From positions 52,611 through 116,610 of the forward strand of contig CAUYLG010038423.1 of NCBI GenBank assembly GCA_963573385.1: a DNA stretch of 64,000 nucleotides. Reading direction: 5' to 3'. The notes beneath the pieces are model-generated. The model saw only the letters and a list, made by a program, of their open reading frames with translations. It was not told the origin of the DNA and ran no database searches. The position numbers were made by a program, and so were the translations under genes. Of the stretch, positions 39,045-52,699 are shown piece by piece (position 1 is the stretch's first letter; every line of letters begins with the position of its first letter). This DNA is from Cacajao melanocephalus. Lineage: Eukaryota; Chordata; Mammalia; Primates; Pitheciidae.

Positions 39045-39322
39045 CATAAGCCACAGAGTTTTGCCTATGGAATGTGAGTGAGGGGACATGTGTCATTTCT
39101 AGGTGGAAGTGTGTATGGAGCTGGTGCATGACTCCACCCTCTCTCTCCATGGTATAGAACCTGACAGATGGTATCTGACAGGCTACAGTAAATGAAATGT
39201 TCCTGTTGACCTGCACTGGATCTAGCACAAAGAAGAAAGAACTCTTTAGTATTCTACGCTGCAGAGATTTGGGAACTGGTTGTTACTGCAGCATAACCTA
39301 GCCTTCCCTGACTAGGACAAAA
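39045..39322 (+). mobile_element. LTR-like segment (MLT1/MaLR type, tentative)
   Basis: GCCTATGGAATGTGAGTGAG, CTCTCTCTCCATGGTATAGA and the terminal GCAGCATAACCTAGCCTTCC are the usual layout of an ancient MLT-type LTR. Subfamily uncertain. Confidence 0.55.
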
Positions 39323-39490
39323 GGTTTAGGAAATAAAAACCCACGTTCTATAAGAACAGGAGTCTCAGGCAGGCGTGGCATAGCAAAAGTATTGTTTTAG
39401 ATGAAGGTAGGGAGGAAGGCTTGAAGACCTCTTCACTTCTCTGTTTGGTTCCAGCGTCATCACTTAAAAGAATGGCTGCAGTTTCAGCCT

Positions 39491-39795
39491 TCTGGCAAGA
39501 GCTGCCTTCAGTAAGATGCCCAGAACAAAACCGAAAGCACCAATCTGTCTCATTTACTTAGATGCACTCAATTGCCAATAAAACTAGACACGTGGATGAA
39601 GAAAGATGTTGAATAAATGAGGCAGAGAGAGCACCCCAGGCTGAGGGAACAGGCTGAGCCGAGGTGTGGCATACTCAGGTACTCTAAGTGAATAGACTCA
39701 ACTCCCTCATCAAGCCACGAATCTACCCCGTGGTCACCCCAGACACGAGAAAATACGCCATTTCATTGGGAGGGGAGTCTGGTAAAGGGGCAGGG
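39491..39795 (+). repeat. Diverged direct repeat, copy A
   Basis: Collinear with 42650-42970. Three shared blocks: CTGCCTTCAGTAAGATGCCC at the start, CCAGGCTGAGGGAACAGGCT in the middle, and ATTTCATTGGGAGGGGAGTC at the end. Not recognised as a named repeat. It encodes no plausible protein. Confidence 0.7.
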
Positions 39796-39913
39796 AGAAA
39801 AGGGGAGCAGTGTAGAGCAAAGAGAGCCATACGCTGGGTGCACCATGAAATGTCTGTGCACATCTTGGGCTTGTCTTGACATAGGTGTCAACAGGGATAG
39901 AAGGTTTCTCTCC

Positions 39914-40515
<602 letters not shown>

Positions 40516-41304
40516 TTACAAGATCCATTTTTTTTTTTTTTTTAACTCTTCCACTCTTTGGATCTGACTTTGGGTTGTCCTAGTTTGCTGCTTGTATTAA
40601 GTTGAGAGCTGTTTGCTCCCTCTGCCAAACACCAACTGAACTACGGGGCTCACTGAGATTTCTAACTCTTTCCAAAATCAAATGAAAAGTCACTGGGAAA
40701 AGAGTTCAACCAGTTTAAAACTAGCCAATTGACCCACCCACACACTCATGAGGATACCTGAGACTGTGAGATCAGATCAAAGCAAACGGGGGGCACTCAC
40801 TTCTCACTCCTGGGCCGTACGGACATTACTATGGCTTTCTGGGGATTTTATTTTTTTTGTAGTTCATTTACCGATTTGTTTAACCTCTTTTGCTATGGGA
40901 CTCAAGAATTCCAAGAGTATCATTAAGTTACAAACCTAATCAGAAAAGGGAAAGAGGAAGGCGCTAAGGCTGGAGGGTGGCACCGAACACCTAGAATCCC
41001 AGCCACTGGCCTCATTAGTCCAAAATGAAGGAATCTGGCAGTAGCAGCCAGCCCTCAGGAGCAGAGCAGGAGGCTCTCAGTCTGCCGACCTTTTTTGTGA
41101 AGCAAACAGATGGCCGTATCTTGTTCCAGCTGCAAACGCCAAGCAGCCGTCTGCGAGGGCCGGCTGGTGTGAGCCTCAGGACAAGACTGCACCAATGTGC
41201 TGGCGAGGCCAGGTCACCTCAGCGAGGCCTCTGTCCATGGAAGGGAGCCACCTTCTGGCTAACTTCCTGGAGCTGTTTCAGGGAAGCCAGCTGTTTTGTT
41301 AAGA

Positions 41305-41370
41305 GTGGGGCTCTGAGGTCAGGCAGGTCTGGGGATGAATCCTTGCTCTATCCCTAGCTGTGGAAACTGT
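41305..41370 (+). repeat. MIR fragment (short)
   Basis: GGCTCTGAGGTCAGGCAGGT and GATGAATCCTTGCTCTATCC resemble the forward MIR head. Confidence 0.5.
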
Positions 41371-41394
41371 TAACCTCTCACATTTCTCACTGCA

Positions 41395-41590
41395 CTTATT
41401 GATTGTGTGCTTATTATATGCCAGGTGCAGTGCTAAACGCTTTGCATGAGTAACTCAGGCCATCCACACACAGACTCAGGATGTGTGTGCAATGTGGCCA
41501 GGATCACAGAACTCCTAAGGGGTGTAGTCAGGATGCAAATGGAGCCTGATTCCAGTGCTCGAATTCTTAATCACGGTATGATAATGCCTC
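41395..41590 (-). repeat. MIR fragment
   Basis: TATTATATGCCAGGTGCAGT, GCTAAACGCTTTGCATGAG and CCAGGATCACAGAACTCCTA, reverse MIR order. Confidence 0.7.
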
Positions 41591-42649
41591 ACCTAATGGT
41601 AAGACCCATACTCCCACGAGAATGTGCTGAGGCTCCAATGAGGCAATCTGTGTATAGCTTTAATAAGGGACCCAGTCATGGCTTCTGTTATTTTACTCAT
41701 CTTCTTGTGCTAAACCCACATCATTAAGGTTGGCCAAGTCAGTGATTAGAGATATACTCTGCTACCAATTCCTTATTTTTTTTCAAGGTCCTGATCTCAC
41801 CTGGGTTTCAGTTTAACAAAAAAAAAACTAAAAAAGAAGTTCTGGAGCCACTATCATTTCCTCCCCCACCTCTCAGGGGAGGGATTCAGTCTCCTTGAGC
41901 TGAGGAGCAATGGGAGCCACTTGGGGGTCAAACACGGATGAAAGCCAGCAGCAGCAGAAGCCCATGTCTAAGCGGAGCCAGCTGGGACCTCCGGGCAAGG
42001 TGCCCCACGGGGGCTCTCACCCCAGAGCTGGCCCATGTCTACAACCAACCCTCCCTGGCACCCCCAGCTGCATCTCCTCACAAGTTTCAACCAGGCTTCC
42101 TCACTGGATTCTCCTCTCTGTGCCGACATCAGGCTATGTAATGGACGCCACCTTCCCTCCTCCATCTGCCCCCTAACCAGGCCTTCTGTGGACCTGCCTT
42201 GCTGCCTCCCCACAAATTTCAGGCTGCTGCTCTTCCTGGACCCCAGTCTCAGCTGGGACTTCAGAAACATGTGGCCATGTGTGTGGCCCTTGTATATTCA
42301 TGCCTACAGCAAGGTTCCCATCCACTGGTCAGCACTCCATATGGGCTCTGTTTTAGGAAAGCAAGGAAAAGACAGGGGAGGCCCTAGAGAAATTAAGAAT
42401 ACCCTCCTCAAATACAACCCAAACCCACCCACAGGCAGCAAGTTTCAGTCACAAGATTCGAAACCGTAGTAACTGGTGGACACTACAGCACTCTGTGGAC
42501 GACTCCCTAACAGGATAAATGATCTTCTTCTGCCCTCTAGTGGTAAGCGTAGCACCAACCCTCACGGTGCTTTCGGGAAGGACACAAAGATCCTGACTCA
42601 GGATGTACCTTGTGTTCCGTAGAAACAGAAAGGAAAGTCCTCTGTCAAC

Positions 42650-42970
42650 TTGGTGGGGAAGCCTGCCCTCAGCGAAATGCCCAGACGGAACTGAAAAGAG
42701 CCCATCCGCCTTACATCCCTGCAGGCATCAAGTAGCCAAAGAGCCTGGAACCACGGGTCACACTGCTCCAGCCTGGGCCTTAACGGGCAAACAGAGATGC
42801 TGAACACAGCAAGATGGGAAGAGCATTCCAGGCTGAAGGAACAGCCTCAGCAGACGGAGGGAAGTGGGAGTGGACGGGCTAAGCCCCCTCCAGCCATCTG
42901 TCTACCCACTGGTCATTTCAGGCACTGAGAAAAGATGTCGTTTCATTCTCACAGGAGAGTTTGGTGAGTG
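42650..42970 (+). repeat. Diverged direct repeat, copy B
   Basis: Collinear partner of 39491-39795: CTGCCCTCAGCGAAATGCCC, then TTCCAGGCTGAAGGAACAGC, then TTTCATTCTCACAGGAGAGT. An extra stretch of about 30 bp lies between the first and second blocks relative to copy A. Confidence 0.7.
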
Positions 42971-43009
42971 AAATCTTGAAGCGGGGATATCCACAGGCAG
43001 GCTCAGAAG

Positions 43010-43150
43010 ATCTGGGTTTTATAGAGATACATTTCTTGGACTGGGGACATCCCTTCCCCTCTCTGTGACTCAGTTTCCTCATTTGTAAAATGAGAGTGTT
43101 GTAAAGAATGATGTTTGAAGCTCTCTGCAGCTCTGACATTCTGATCATTC
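43010..43150 (+). repeat. MIR fragment
   Basis: CCTCTCTGTGACTCAGTTTC, CTCATTTGTAAAATGAGAGT and AGCTCTGACATTCTGATC are the conserved MIR core and its extension. Confidence 0.85.
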
Positions 43151-43934
43151 ACAGGCTTTTGGTTCAAGGCCAACACTGATACCACTGCGGGCAAAATATG
43201 CCACCTAGCCACTTTGCTACCCTTCAAAGTGGCTTCTTCATTGCACCAGGTGTATGCCTCTTCTCTATCCCCTCTGCTGGCCCTGTCTGGTGCTGCCTTG
43301 GGTGCAGTGGAGGAAGCTTGCCTATCTACAGGAGCAAGATGGAAACTGACTCACTTCATGTGTCCCATCTCTTCCCTGCCCACCCCTTACCGCACTCCCT
43401 AGGAACTGGGTTCAAAGGGCCAGCCAATTGCTGCAACACAGCAGCAATCAATCACCTACCGATCAGACTCAGCACTTTAAAAGTATAAATACAAAGGCTG
43501 CCTCTGATTTTTTTTCCACTTGGAAATTTGTAACATCATTAACGACAAGTAAATATATCAGTGGGATTAATGGAGTGAATCACAGAGCAACTTGATTGCA
43601 TTTAAAACCACATTATTTCTTTGGGGTGAATTAGTAAATTTAGCACTGTCAAGAGATGATGGATTGAGAATCTGGGGACGGAGAGTTCTTATTGATCCTG
43701 AGGCTAGATCGGCAGAGATGCAAAGGCTGGAATGGCTTCTCGCCCTCTGTTTTCAGAGAGAAAGGAAACATGGCTTTGCTACATGCTAAGCTATACGGAA
43801 ATACAGTGTTCCTTTTCAGATGCAAAGCCGAGATGTGACAGCACATGGCAGGCAATGATCCAGCTGGTCCCCTGAAATCCCTGCCGCCTGTGTTCTGGTG
43901 CTTTTGTAATAATCCCTTCTCTTTCAATAGTAAA

Positions 43935-44676
<742 letters not shown>

Positions 44677-45008
44677 ACGTGACTTGCTTTGACTAATGAA
44701 ATACGAGGGGAAACACTGCATGTCATTTCTGAGTAGCGGCTTCAAGGGCCAAAGTGAAAGTGGTTTCCTGAGTTGGTAACTGTGCAAGCTGGGGTCAGGA
44801 TGGAACGTCTGTGAGCCTGGTCCTGGGGGGCTGAGAATGCTTATTTATCCTGAGAATAGATCAATAGGTGACCACGATGAGCCAAGTCTCCCCAACCCTG
44901 ACACTGCTGACCTACACCGGACATGTAGCGTGAGCAAGAAATAAGCCTTAGTTGTATAAAATCACTGAGGTTTGGGGACTGTCTGTCACCATGGCATAGC
45001 CTAGCCCA
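44677..45008 (+). mobile_element. Second LTR-like repeat in tandem with the previous one
   Basis: It starts CACGTGACTTGCTTTGACTA directly after the previous terminus and shares the GTCATTTCTGAGTAGCGGCT block. It ends GGTTTGGGGACTGTCTGTCA and GGCATAGCCTAGCCC. Confidence 0.5.
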
Positions 45009-45284
45009 TCAATCTGGCATCCCATTCAATCCCACAACCATGGATTGGGGAGTGCAGAGTATTCTGAGAAATGTACTTGCACTTTCTGCTAGAAGACAAG
45101 TTTTGCTTAAAGTGGTTTTGAATGTGGACATTTCCTCACAAAGGGCACCAAAACAGTGTCTTCTAAAAGGATATTCCAATATTCTGTGTCACTGACCCCG
45201 TTCATACACCTGCACTTCCAGAACACAAGCTCCAACTTTTAGTTTGGAAAGCAGGATCCTCACAGCGGCTAATGGGCCCCCACT

Positions 45285-45490
45285 CAATGAGCATGTGCTG
45301 CAAGTTTCTACATAGACACTCTCATTAAATTCTTATCTGCCAGGCAGATATAATTATTGTTACCCTTTATTTACGGATAAGAAAAATACAGATTTGAGGA
45401 GTAAAATCAGTCACTGGGGGTTACTCAGCCTCTAGGGAGATGCTGGCAGAACTCATAAGTCAACCCTCTGAACCAACACTCATGTTCTTT
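45285..45490 (-). repeat. MIR fragment
   Basis: TGCCAGGCAGATATAATTAT, TTATTTACGGATAAGAAAAA and CTCATGTTCTTTCATCTA, reverse MIR order. It ends about 150 bp from the TM5 exon. Confidence 0.7.
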
Positions 45491-45638
45491 CATCTAATCT
45501 CAGGCGAGCCCCAGCTAGAGGCAGGGGCGTCAAGACTGACTCTTAGCAAGAAGGCTTTAGAACCCACAGGCTGAAGCTGCATTTAGGAGGGAGGAAATGC
45601 CCGTGGATAGAAGGTAGACATCGAGATGTGTTCCTTAC

Positions 45639-45737
45639 TTGTGTCAATGAAGACTGCATCCACGTAGATTTTGGTACAGAAAGAGCCCAGGATAAACCCA
45701 CAGGCTGGTCCAAATACGAGCATCGTGAACAGGATTC
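45639..45737 (-). CDS. SLCO3A1: SLCO3A1 internal exon, 99 bp (about TM5)
   Basis: This exon encodes part of a 12-helix plasma-membrane transporter of the OATP/SLCO family, which moves organic anions such as prostaglandins, thyroxine and steroid sulfates without sodium coupling. The acceptor is a pyrimidine run ending CAG before 45737, and the donor GTAAGG follows 45639. It reads two bases of a split Gly codon, 32 full codons starting ILFTMLVFGPACGF, then the first base of a split Ser codon completed by the next exon. The Gly- and Phe-rich hydrophobic stretch is a membrane helix, followed by the start of a short extracellular loop. Length is divisible by three with phase 1 at both ends. SLCO3A1 is assigned from recall of the human protein, which I recall as the same over this exon; other SLCO paralogues are less similar. 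Confidence 0.93.
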
Positions 45738-46549
45738 CTGAAAGAAGATGATGAAAAAAATAGATCACAAAACAGAGGCTATGCAATGAGCAAAATCACC
45801 AAAGGTCAAGGAGATTATTTCACACTAACGAGACGAGATGTCTGCTTTTACAAATGACAATGGAGGAATTAATCTAAAAATTCTAGAAGGGAAAGCATAT
45901 ATTTCTAATTTTTGGAAACTCTATGAAAGCACTGTATATTATGCCACAATTCTATAGTATTGTGGGAGGTTGCTTTGAAATTTGTGCCCCTTACTTTTAG
46001 AGGACTTCACCCTGTATCAAACATGTTAAAATACATCCATATCTATCATTAAATATTTTTTCTGCCATCCACAGTTTTGAAAAGACTTCTTTATAATTTT
46101 GCTTTACAATCATTTGGCTTTATGTAACTCGTTTAATTTATAGCTGGCGAAGGTCCCTTGGCACCCAGTGTGTAAACTCAGGAATTTTTGTGAAGTGAGG
46201 ATAATCTATGCCACAAATTATATTCAAATATAATAAAACACTTACGAATCTGAAATTTAGCAAATAACAAAGTTCACACAGTGGTAAATATCTAACATGT
46301 AATTACATATTTATTAACTTCAATTCTTCAATTTCTCCCCATGTTTTGAAGTCGTTATTGGTTTCCATTGTTGTTGTGGCTGTAACAGCTGTTCAGGAAT
46401 TAAGCACTTCTGTAGGACTTGAGGAGATGCCAGGCTCTGGGCAGTGCTTAAGTATCTGATGGATACAATACATGGTCTTTTACACAGGAATTTTGAGACA
46501 CTCAGAAACAAGTACTGATCCCAAATTCAAACCCACAGGCTCTACCTAT

Positions 46550-46965
46550 TTCAATTTCAATTTGGTAGACATTTCTTGAGCACTGACAGTTCTCCAGACC
46601 CTGGAGGTAAAAAAAGTAGTAAAGAAGGGGCCCTTCCCTTTAGAAGCTTGCCATCTGATGAGGACAGTCAGTGCATGGCTAATTCCAACGCAGGCAGCTC
46701 CAAGGGTGGGTGCTAACAGGCCACATGGGCACCTGAAGGGCAGGGTGAGAGACGACTTGCACTGCAGGGAACCTAAGCCCAGCGGAGGGTAGCTCTCCAG
46801 CCTAGCCTGTTCATAGGGGTAGAACAACTCAGCCTCAGTTGTATCAGTATTCAATCAAGTTGTATTCAATCAAGTTTTACTGAACTCCTTCTATGTGCCA
46901 AGGACCATTCTCAGGGTTGGGGATTCAGCATTGAAGCAAACAGTAAAAAATCCTGGCCTTGCTGA
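46550..46965 (-). mobile_element. L2 fragments, reverse orientation
   Basis: Two reverse L2-like parts: CATTTCTTGAGCACTGACAG with TAGAAGCTTGCCATCTGATG, and CTCCTTCTATGTGCCAAGGA with ATTCAGCATTGAAGCAAACA. Confidence 0.6.
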
Positions 46966-47073
46966 TTTGAAGCCTTCCCTCCTCCCAGCTCACTGACCTG
47001 GAGTGGGGAAAAACGATTTAAACTACACAGTGGAAGGCAAATGGTTTCTCAATACTGGGCAAAGGAAGCCACG

Positions 47074-47475
47074 TGATACAGTTTGCATGTTTGTCCCCTC
47101 CAAATCTCATGTTGAAATGTAATCCAGAAATGTTGGAAGTGGGGCCTCGTGGGAGATATTAAATCGTGGGGGCAGACCCCTCGCAAACGGCTCAGCACCG
47201 CCCCCTTGGCCATGAGTGCATTGTCACCCAGTTCACACGAGATCTGATGGCATACAGGAGTCTGGGACCTCCTCTTCTCCCTCTTGCTCTGGCTCTCACC
47301 AGGTGATCCCCCTTTGCCTCCTGCCATGACTGGAAGCTTCCCGAGACCCTCACCAGAAGCAGAGGCCAGCACCCTGCCTCCCGAACCATCTGCAAAACCA
47401 TGAGCCACTTGGATCTCCTTTCTTTATAAATTACCCAGCCTCAGGTGTTTCTTTATACCTGAACGAACTAACACA
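47074..47475 (+). mobile_element. MST/THE1-type MaLR LTR
   Basis: TGATACAGTTTGCATGTTTG, CAAATCTCATGTTGAAATGT, GTGGGGCCTCGTGGGAGATA, TTATAAATTACCCAGCCTCA and the end GAACTAACACA give the full LTR layout. It is probably solitary; no internal region is seen. Confidence 0.88.
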
Positions 47476-49329
47476 CATTTACAGACAGGAACCCAGAACC
47501 CGCAAGCAATCACTTGAAGAGGGCTGTTGGGATATGTTTGATGAAAGAAAGAATGAAGAAAATGTTTTATATCACAGAAACAGGGCTGAGTCCACCCTTA
47601 GCAAAATCCTGCTCAGACATGGAGAAATCTGGAAGTTCAACTGTTTCCAAATAGTCTCTCCACGGCCAACCAGAAACTACAGAATTTTATTTCTGTTAAT
47701 ATGCTGCCTTTAAAAAAATGAAAATGTGTCACTTTGGAGAGGGGTGACAGTCACATGATTAGCACATTACCTCTGGTTTGTCATAACTTAGATTAAGATA
47801 ACCCAGCACGCAAAGTTGGGGGCAGGCAATGTTACTGGAAAAGATCTTTTGGGGATGGACCAGAATTTGGGGGCTCTCCTTAGTGGAGCTATGGTTAGGG
47901 AGCAGAGCAGCAGGAAGAGGAGCTGAGAAACCGGCAGGAAGCAGGGCATGGAGAGCAACTGTCCAAGCCAGGAGCGGCACCCATGCTAGACCTGAGAGAG
48001 TCCTGAAGCCAGCCTTCCCCTCCCATCCAGGCTGCAGGCAGTGGTAAGCCATGTCAGAGTTACAGGCACTCTAAAGATGGCTCAGCAAGCGAACTCACTG
48101 CTCAGGCCTTCCCAAAAGAACGGGATGCAGAGCGCAGGAACAAAATTCTCATGCCGGGGTGCTGTGCCTACCCTTCTGACTCACCATCTGCTGTGACTTC
48201 CAGCACCTCCCCCATCACCCATTATCATAGGCCTTCTTCCCTTAAAATTAAATAAATCCCCCAAGCAATGTAATCGTCACTGATCCATGCCCTGCAGACT
48301 GAATAGTGAGAATTATGATTAACACTCAATAGGTCAATGGACTGAGCCTTTGGTATCCTTGGAAAAACAGAAACAAGCAACAAGCTGCAGAGGGTGCATC
48401 GAGACTGTGCCGTCACCCCCATGCTTGGGGACAGAAGGGTTGACAGTGAGATCATAATAATCACAGTCATCACTGACATCACCATCACAGCACAGCTGGG
48501 GGTTCCAGGGTCCCAGGCCTCCTGCCCTCTTGCAGAGAAGGTGGGGCATCCCTCAAGCTGCTGACCTCGGCTGTCCACAGGAGCCCCACAGGGCCCAGAT
48601 GGGCCGGTGAGCGGGGTTGGTGGCTTGAATAGGGGACAGCAGTGGCCTGCTGTGGAGATAACACTCCCGGAGCCATCCTCTCCACCAAGTTCCTCTATGA
48701 GAGTATGTGGCTTTCCACAGAGTTTGGACTGTGGATTTTTCAAGGCCCTGTTCTCATTTGGGTTTCAGTTGAACAAAGATAACCCAAAAAAGAACAGGAT
48801 GGAACTGACAGGACCCCCTGCCAAACACCAAAGACACTGTGTGCATGTATTTTTGTATGAATGGCATCTTCCTCCTCAGGTGCCACCTCTGGCCACTTTT
48901 CTACGTCACTCCTCCTCACAGAGACCTCAAGGTAAACCTCCAGCTGCCACGCGTTCTTTATCATTTTTCCAAGGACAGTCCGTGGTGGGACATGGGAGGG
49001 GCCTTCATGCATCGGAAAGCGCCTTCAGAAATATCTCAGGACAACTGCAACAGCAGCTTTAGCCGTCACAGGTGTGCGAGGCAGGTTCTGGGCTCACAGG
49101 ATGGTTACGCTGAGTGTGCTTCCTTGGGTTCCCCCTTCATTCATCCTGCCAGGCTGTGATTTTGTTCTTGTTTTAGCAAAGCCACCTTGAATGTTCTGCC
49201 TGAAGGGAGGAGTGGCCTACTGCCAGGCACGGACGCGGGATTCCTGTGGAATGAAGGGCCAGCACCCCCAGGTGCTGCCCCCTGCCATTTTCCAGGTTCA
49301 TGTACATCAGTGGGGACCCCGTATAATAG

Positions 49330-49505
49330 AAAGCACTTTACACGCCTAATCTACTGGAAGCCGGCGAATCACCCCAGGGGCACGTTTACTAGGCCCCTTT
49401 CACAGGGGAAAAACACAATCTCAGAGTGTTTCAGCACTTTGCCCCAGGCATCCCTAGAAAGCAGCACAGTGGGAAGCAGTGGAAGCTGGGGTTTCCTAAC
49501 CCCCT
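49330..49505 (-). repeat. MIR fragment (weak)
   Basis: CTTTCACAGGGGAAAAACAC, TTTCAGCACTTTGCCCCAGG and GGAAGCTGGGGTTTCCTAAC approximate the reverse MIR. Confidence 0.45.
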
Positions 49506-49524
49506 AAGGGAAAAGTCTGGGTGA

Positions 49525-49725
49525 GAGTATGAACAGCCTAGGTGCAGATCCCAGCTCTACCACTTCCCAGCTCCATAGACCTTTGGGCAAGATATATTTA
49601 ACCTCCCGTGCCTCAGTTTCTTCTTCTTTAAAATGGGAGCAATATTAGGTCGACTTCATAGGGTAGTGGTGAGGACTGAATGACCTCCTGCCTGAAAACT
49701 TCTTAGAACAGTGCCTGGTGCACAG
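49525..49725 (+). repeat. MIR fragment
   Basis: GCAGATCCCAGCTCTACCAC, CCGTGCCTCAGTTTCTTCTT, AGAACAGTGCCTGGTGCACA, forward and well preserved. Confidence 0.88.
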
Positions 49726-50736
49726 AGAGACCCAGGGAAGGGTTTGCGAAATAGATGACACCTGTGTCTCTCCTGCAACAGTGAGGGCTGGCACGCACCT
49801 GGGTTCCCAGTCCTTCTCTTTCCAAAGTCACCACACCCTCCATACCTCATTTCCTAAAGCTATCTTTGAGCAAGAGGGGCTGGAGCTGGGAACAGGCCAG
49901 GCCCAGGAAGGAGTTCTTGCTTGGAAGCAGCTGAAATCTCAAGCCTCGTCAGCATCCAGACAGGACTGGCTGTCTGGAGTCCACCCCACTGTTTTGCTGG
50001 GTTGCTAACCGGGCCTCCCAGGGAAGAGATGGCTGGACAAGGGGAACATGGGCTAAATGCAGTGCCTCCCGTACACAGGCCTTCAGTTAACTCTGTTAGC
50101 ACAAATCTGCAGTTTACAGGCTGTGCCGGGACATGACTGGGTACTGTGGTGAACTCACAGGGGTAACGCAAAATAGTTTGGGTTTTTGAGGGAAACACAG
50201 CAATACTTGACGTCTCTTGGACATATGAATCTGCTATCCCAAGGTAGCCTATGGTTTCAACACTGGATTTCTTTCGATGACATCATATCTTTGGGAGCTG
50301 AGTTTTCCATAGTTGCTGTGAGAAAACCAAGTGTGGAAATCAATATGCAACAGAAAATGAGGGTGGCAATGTCCAATCTGATTCCAAGGTTTCAGAAACG
50401 GTGCAGTCTCCAACAGGGACACACATCCCATTAGCAAGCAATTATGGTTATTTAAAATTATATATATTTTTGTGTTGACAAGTGTCATATTTTTCAAGCA
50501 GCTACTCTATGTTCTTAGGATAGAAACACTTATCAAGCAATATGAGCCTAGATGCTTGCTAAACATAACTGCTACGTGTTTCTTTTTGGACTCAGGGCTC
50601 TGTGAACCAAGAAAATTGGGACCCTCTGGCGCAAATTTGCCTGAGAAGCTTATTATCTCAACTTATGTCCGGTTGATGAAGAGCTTCTGATCATGACAGA
50701 TTAGTCCAAGTATATAGACTATGAGAAATTCCTTAA

Positions 50737-50990
<254 letters not shown>

Positions 50991-51024
50991 GTCACCTCTG
51001 ACCCCTGGGGAAGAAAAGATAACT

Positions 51025-51290
51025 TGGACAAGAATTTTGCCCTCAAGAAGCTTGCGGTCTTATTAGGGAGACTTTCCACCACTCTTAGTCAACAAAGACC
51101 CACTGAGAATCTCCTACTTGCTAGGACTACGTTTGCAAGTGAACAATGTGGGATACAGCAGTGAACAAAACAGATGAAAACCACACCCTTGTGGAGTGTG
51201 AAGAAGAATGGCAGCAAACACAAATCTATCATATGATATCAGGAGTGATGAGCATACATGATGGTAAGAGGCTAGAGAAAGACCCTGCCC
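51025..51290 (-). mobile_element. L2 fragment, reverse orientation
   Basis: CCTCAAGAAGCTTGCGGTCT, ATACAGCAGTGAACAAAACA and CACACCCTTGTGGAGTGTGA are typical of reversed L2 3' sequence. Confidence 0.6.
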
Positions 51291-51376
51291 TGCACCGAGT
51301 TGTCCACACCATGTGCCACACAGTGTCAGATGTGCTTTAAAGTTGGCGTAAGCGGACTCACAGGGGTTCCAATGCT

Positions 51377-51858
51377 GTGGCAGGAAGGATAATGGCCCCC
51401 AAAGGCCTGCATATTCCCATCCCAGGAGCCTGCAACTAGATTACCTTAAGTGACCAAGGGAATTAAGATTACAGATGAAGAGATTATACTGGAGAGTACC
51501 CATGGGCAGAATCTCACCACAAGGACCCTTGAAATGCAGAGGAAGGAGTCAGAGTCAGAAATGCGGATGTGACGGCAGAACCAGAGAGACGACATCATGA
51601 GAAAGAGCTCACAAGTCACGCTGGCTTTGAAGATGGTGGACGGCCATGAGCCAAAGAACGTGGGCAGCCTCTCGAAGCTGGAGAAGGTAAACAAACAGAT
51701 TTTCTCCTCTGTAGAGGATCACAGCCCTGCCGGCACCTTGATTTTAGCCCAGTAAGACCCAATATGGATGTCTGACCTCCAGAAGCATCAGATAACAAAG
51801 TTGTGTTTTACACTGTTTGCAACAATTTATTACAGCAATGATAGAAAACTAATACAAC
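51377..51858 (+). mobile_element. MaLR-type LTR (MLT1-like)
   Basis: GTGGCAGGAAGGATAATGGC, AGCCCTGCCGGCACCTTGAT, TGTCTGACCTCCAGAAGCAT and a terminal AGAAAACTAATACA give the full LTR layout. No internal genes. Confidence 0.75.
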
Positions 51859-52318
51859 CGTTAAGCAAACCTGGGTTAAACTCCAAGATTTCTCAGCTCT
51901 CATAAATGCTAATATGGGTGAATGGAATATTGCACGAAGGCTTTGTGTTATTTGACCACAAAACATTTTTTTTGTGCACCATTTGTCAGACCTGGTGTTG
52001 ACTGTGTTCACTGCAGTACAGTCTAAGAGACACTGCTATAGATGCTAAGCCCCTGAGCTAGAGATGATGTCTTCTTCTTCTTATGGACAGTAAGTTTGTC
52101 CTTTGTTGAAAGGATGTGTGATGAGCGCACTCATCACAGCGGCCATGCAGAGGAAGCAGTGAGAGACTCTTCTTGGCAGTGGCCTGCCCAAGCTCACCTG
52201 GCCACTTGGGGGCAGAGCTGGGACTCAGACCCAAACCTCCTATTTCCCTGACCAGTGCTCTTTCCCCAAGGCCTTCTGTGGACATCTCTGTCTGTGCTGT
52301 GGACTCTCCTATTCGATG

Positions 52319-52440
52319 TACCTCCTTCTAGATGCAATCCGACTGTGGGACTCACTAACACTACATAAAGGGTCAAGCCAGGTGCATGTAACCAGAAGAA
52401 TTTAGAAAATATAACTGGAAACTTGGAATTTTCTGATCCA
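52319..52440 (+). repeat. Left arm of a long inverted repeat
   Basis: 122 bp starting TACCTCCTTCTAGATGCAAT and ending TGGAATTTTCTGATCCA. The reverse complement of 54004-54124 aligns with about 20 differences (about 84% identity by eye). Sequence left of TACCTCC has no counterpart. Confidence 0.88.
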
Positions 52441-52699
52441 GAAAGAATTATTCAACTTTAATACTGTTACTGATATAATAAAAGTACTAGGGAACATTTT
52501 GTGTTTGTGGAATGCAGCAAGCTGATTCTAAATTGTTTATAAAAATGGACCAAGACCACTCTAGACATGTGTGAAGACACACACCTGCTGTCAAGACTTT
52601 CCCTGTTGGGTGTCAGGACTTCTTTTAAAGCCAAGGTGCTTTTCGCACAAGAAACAACAAATACGGCAATAAAGCAAAAGAGACAGCCCAGTAACAGCC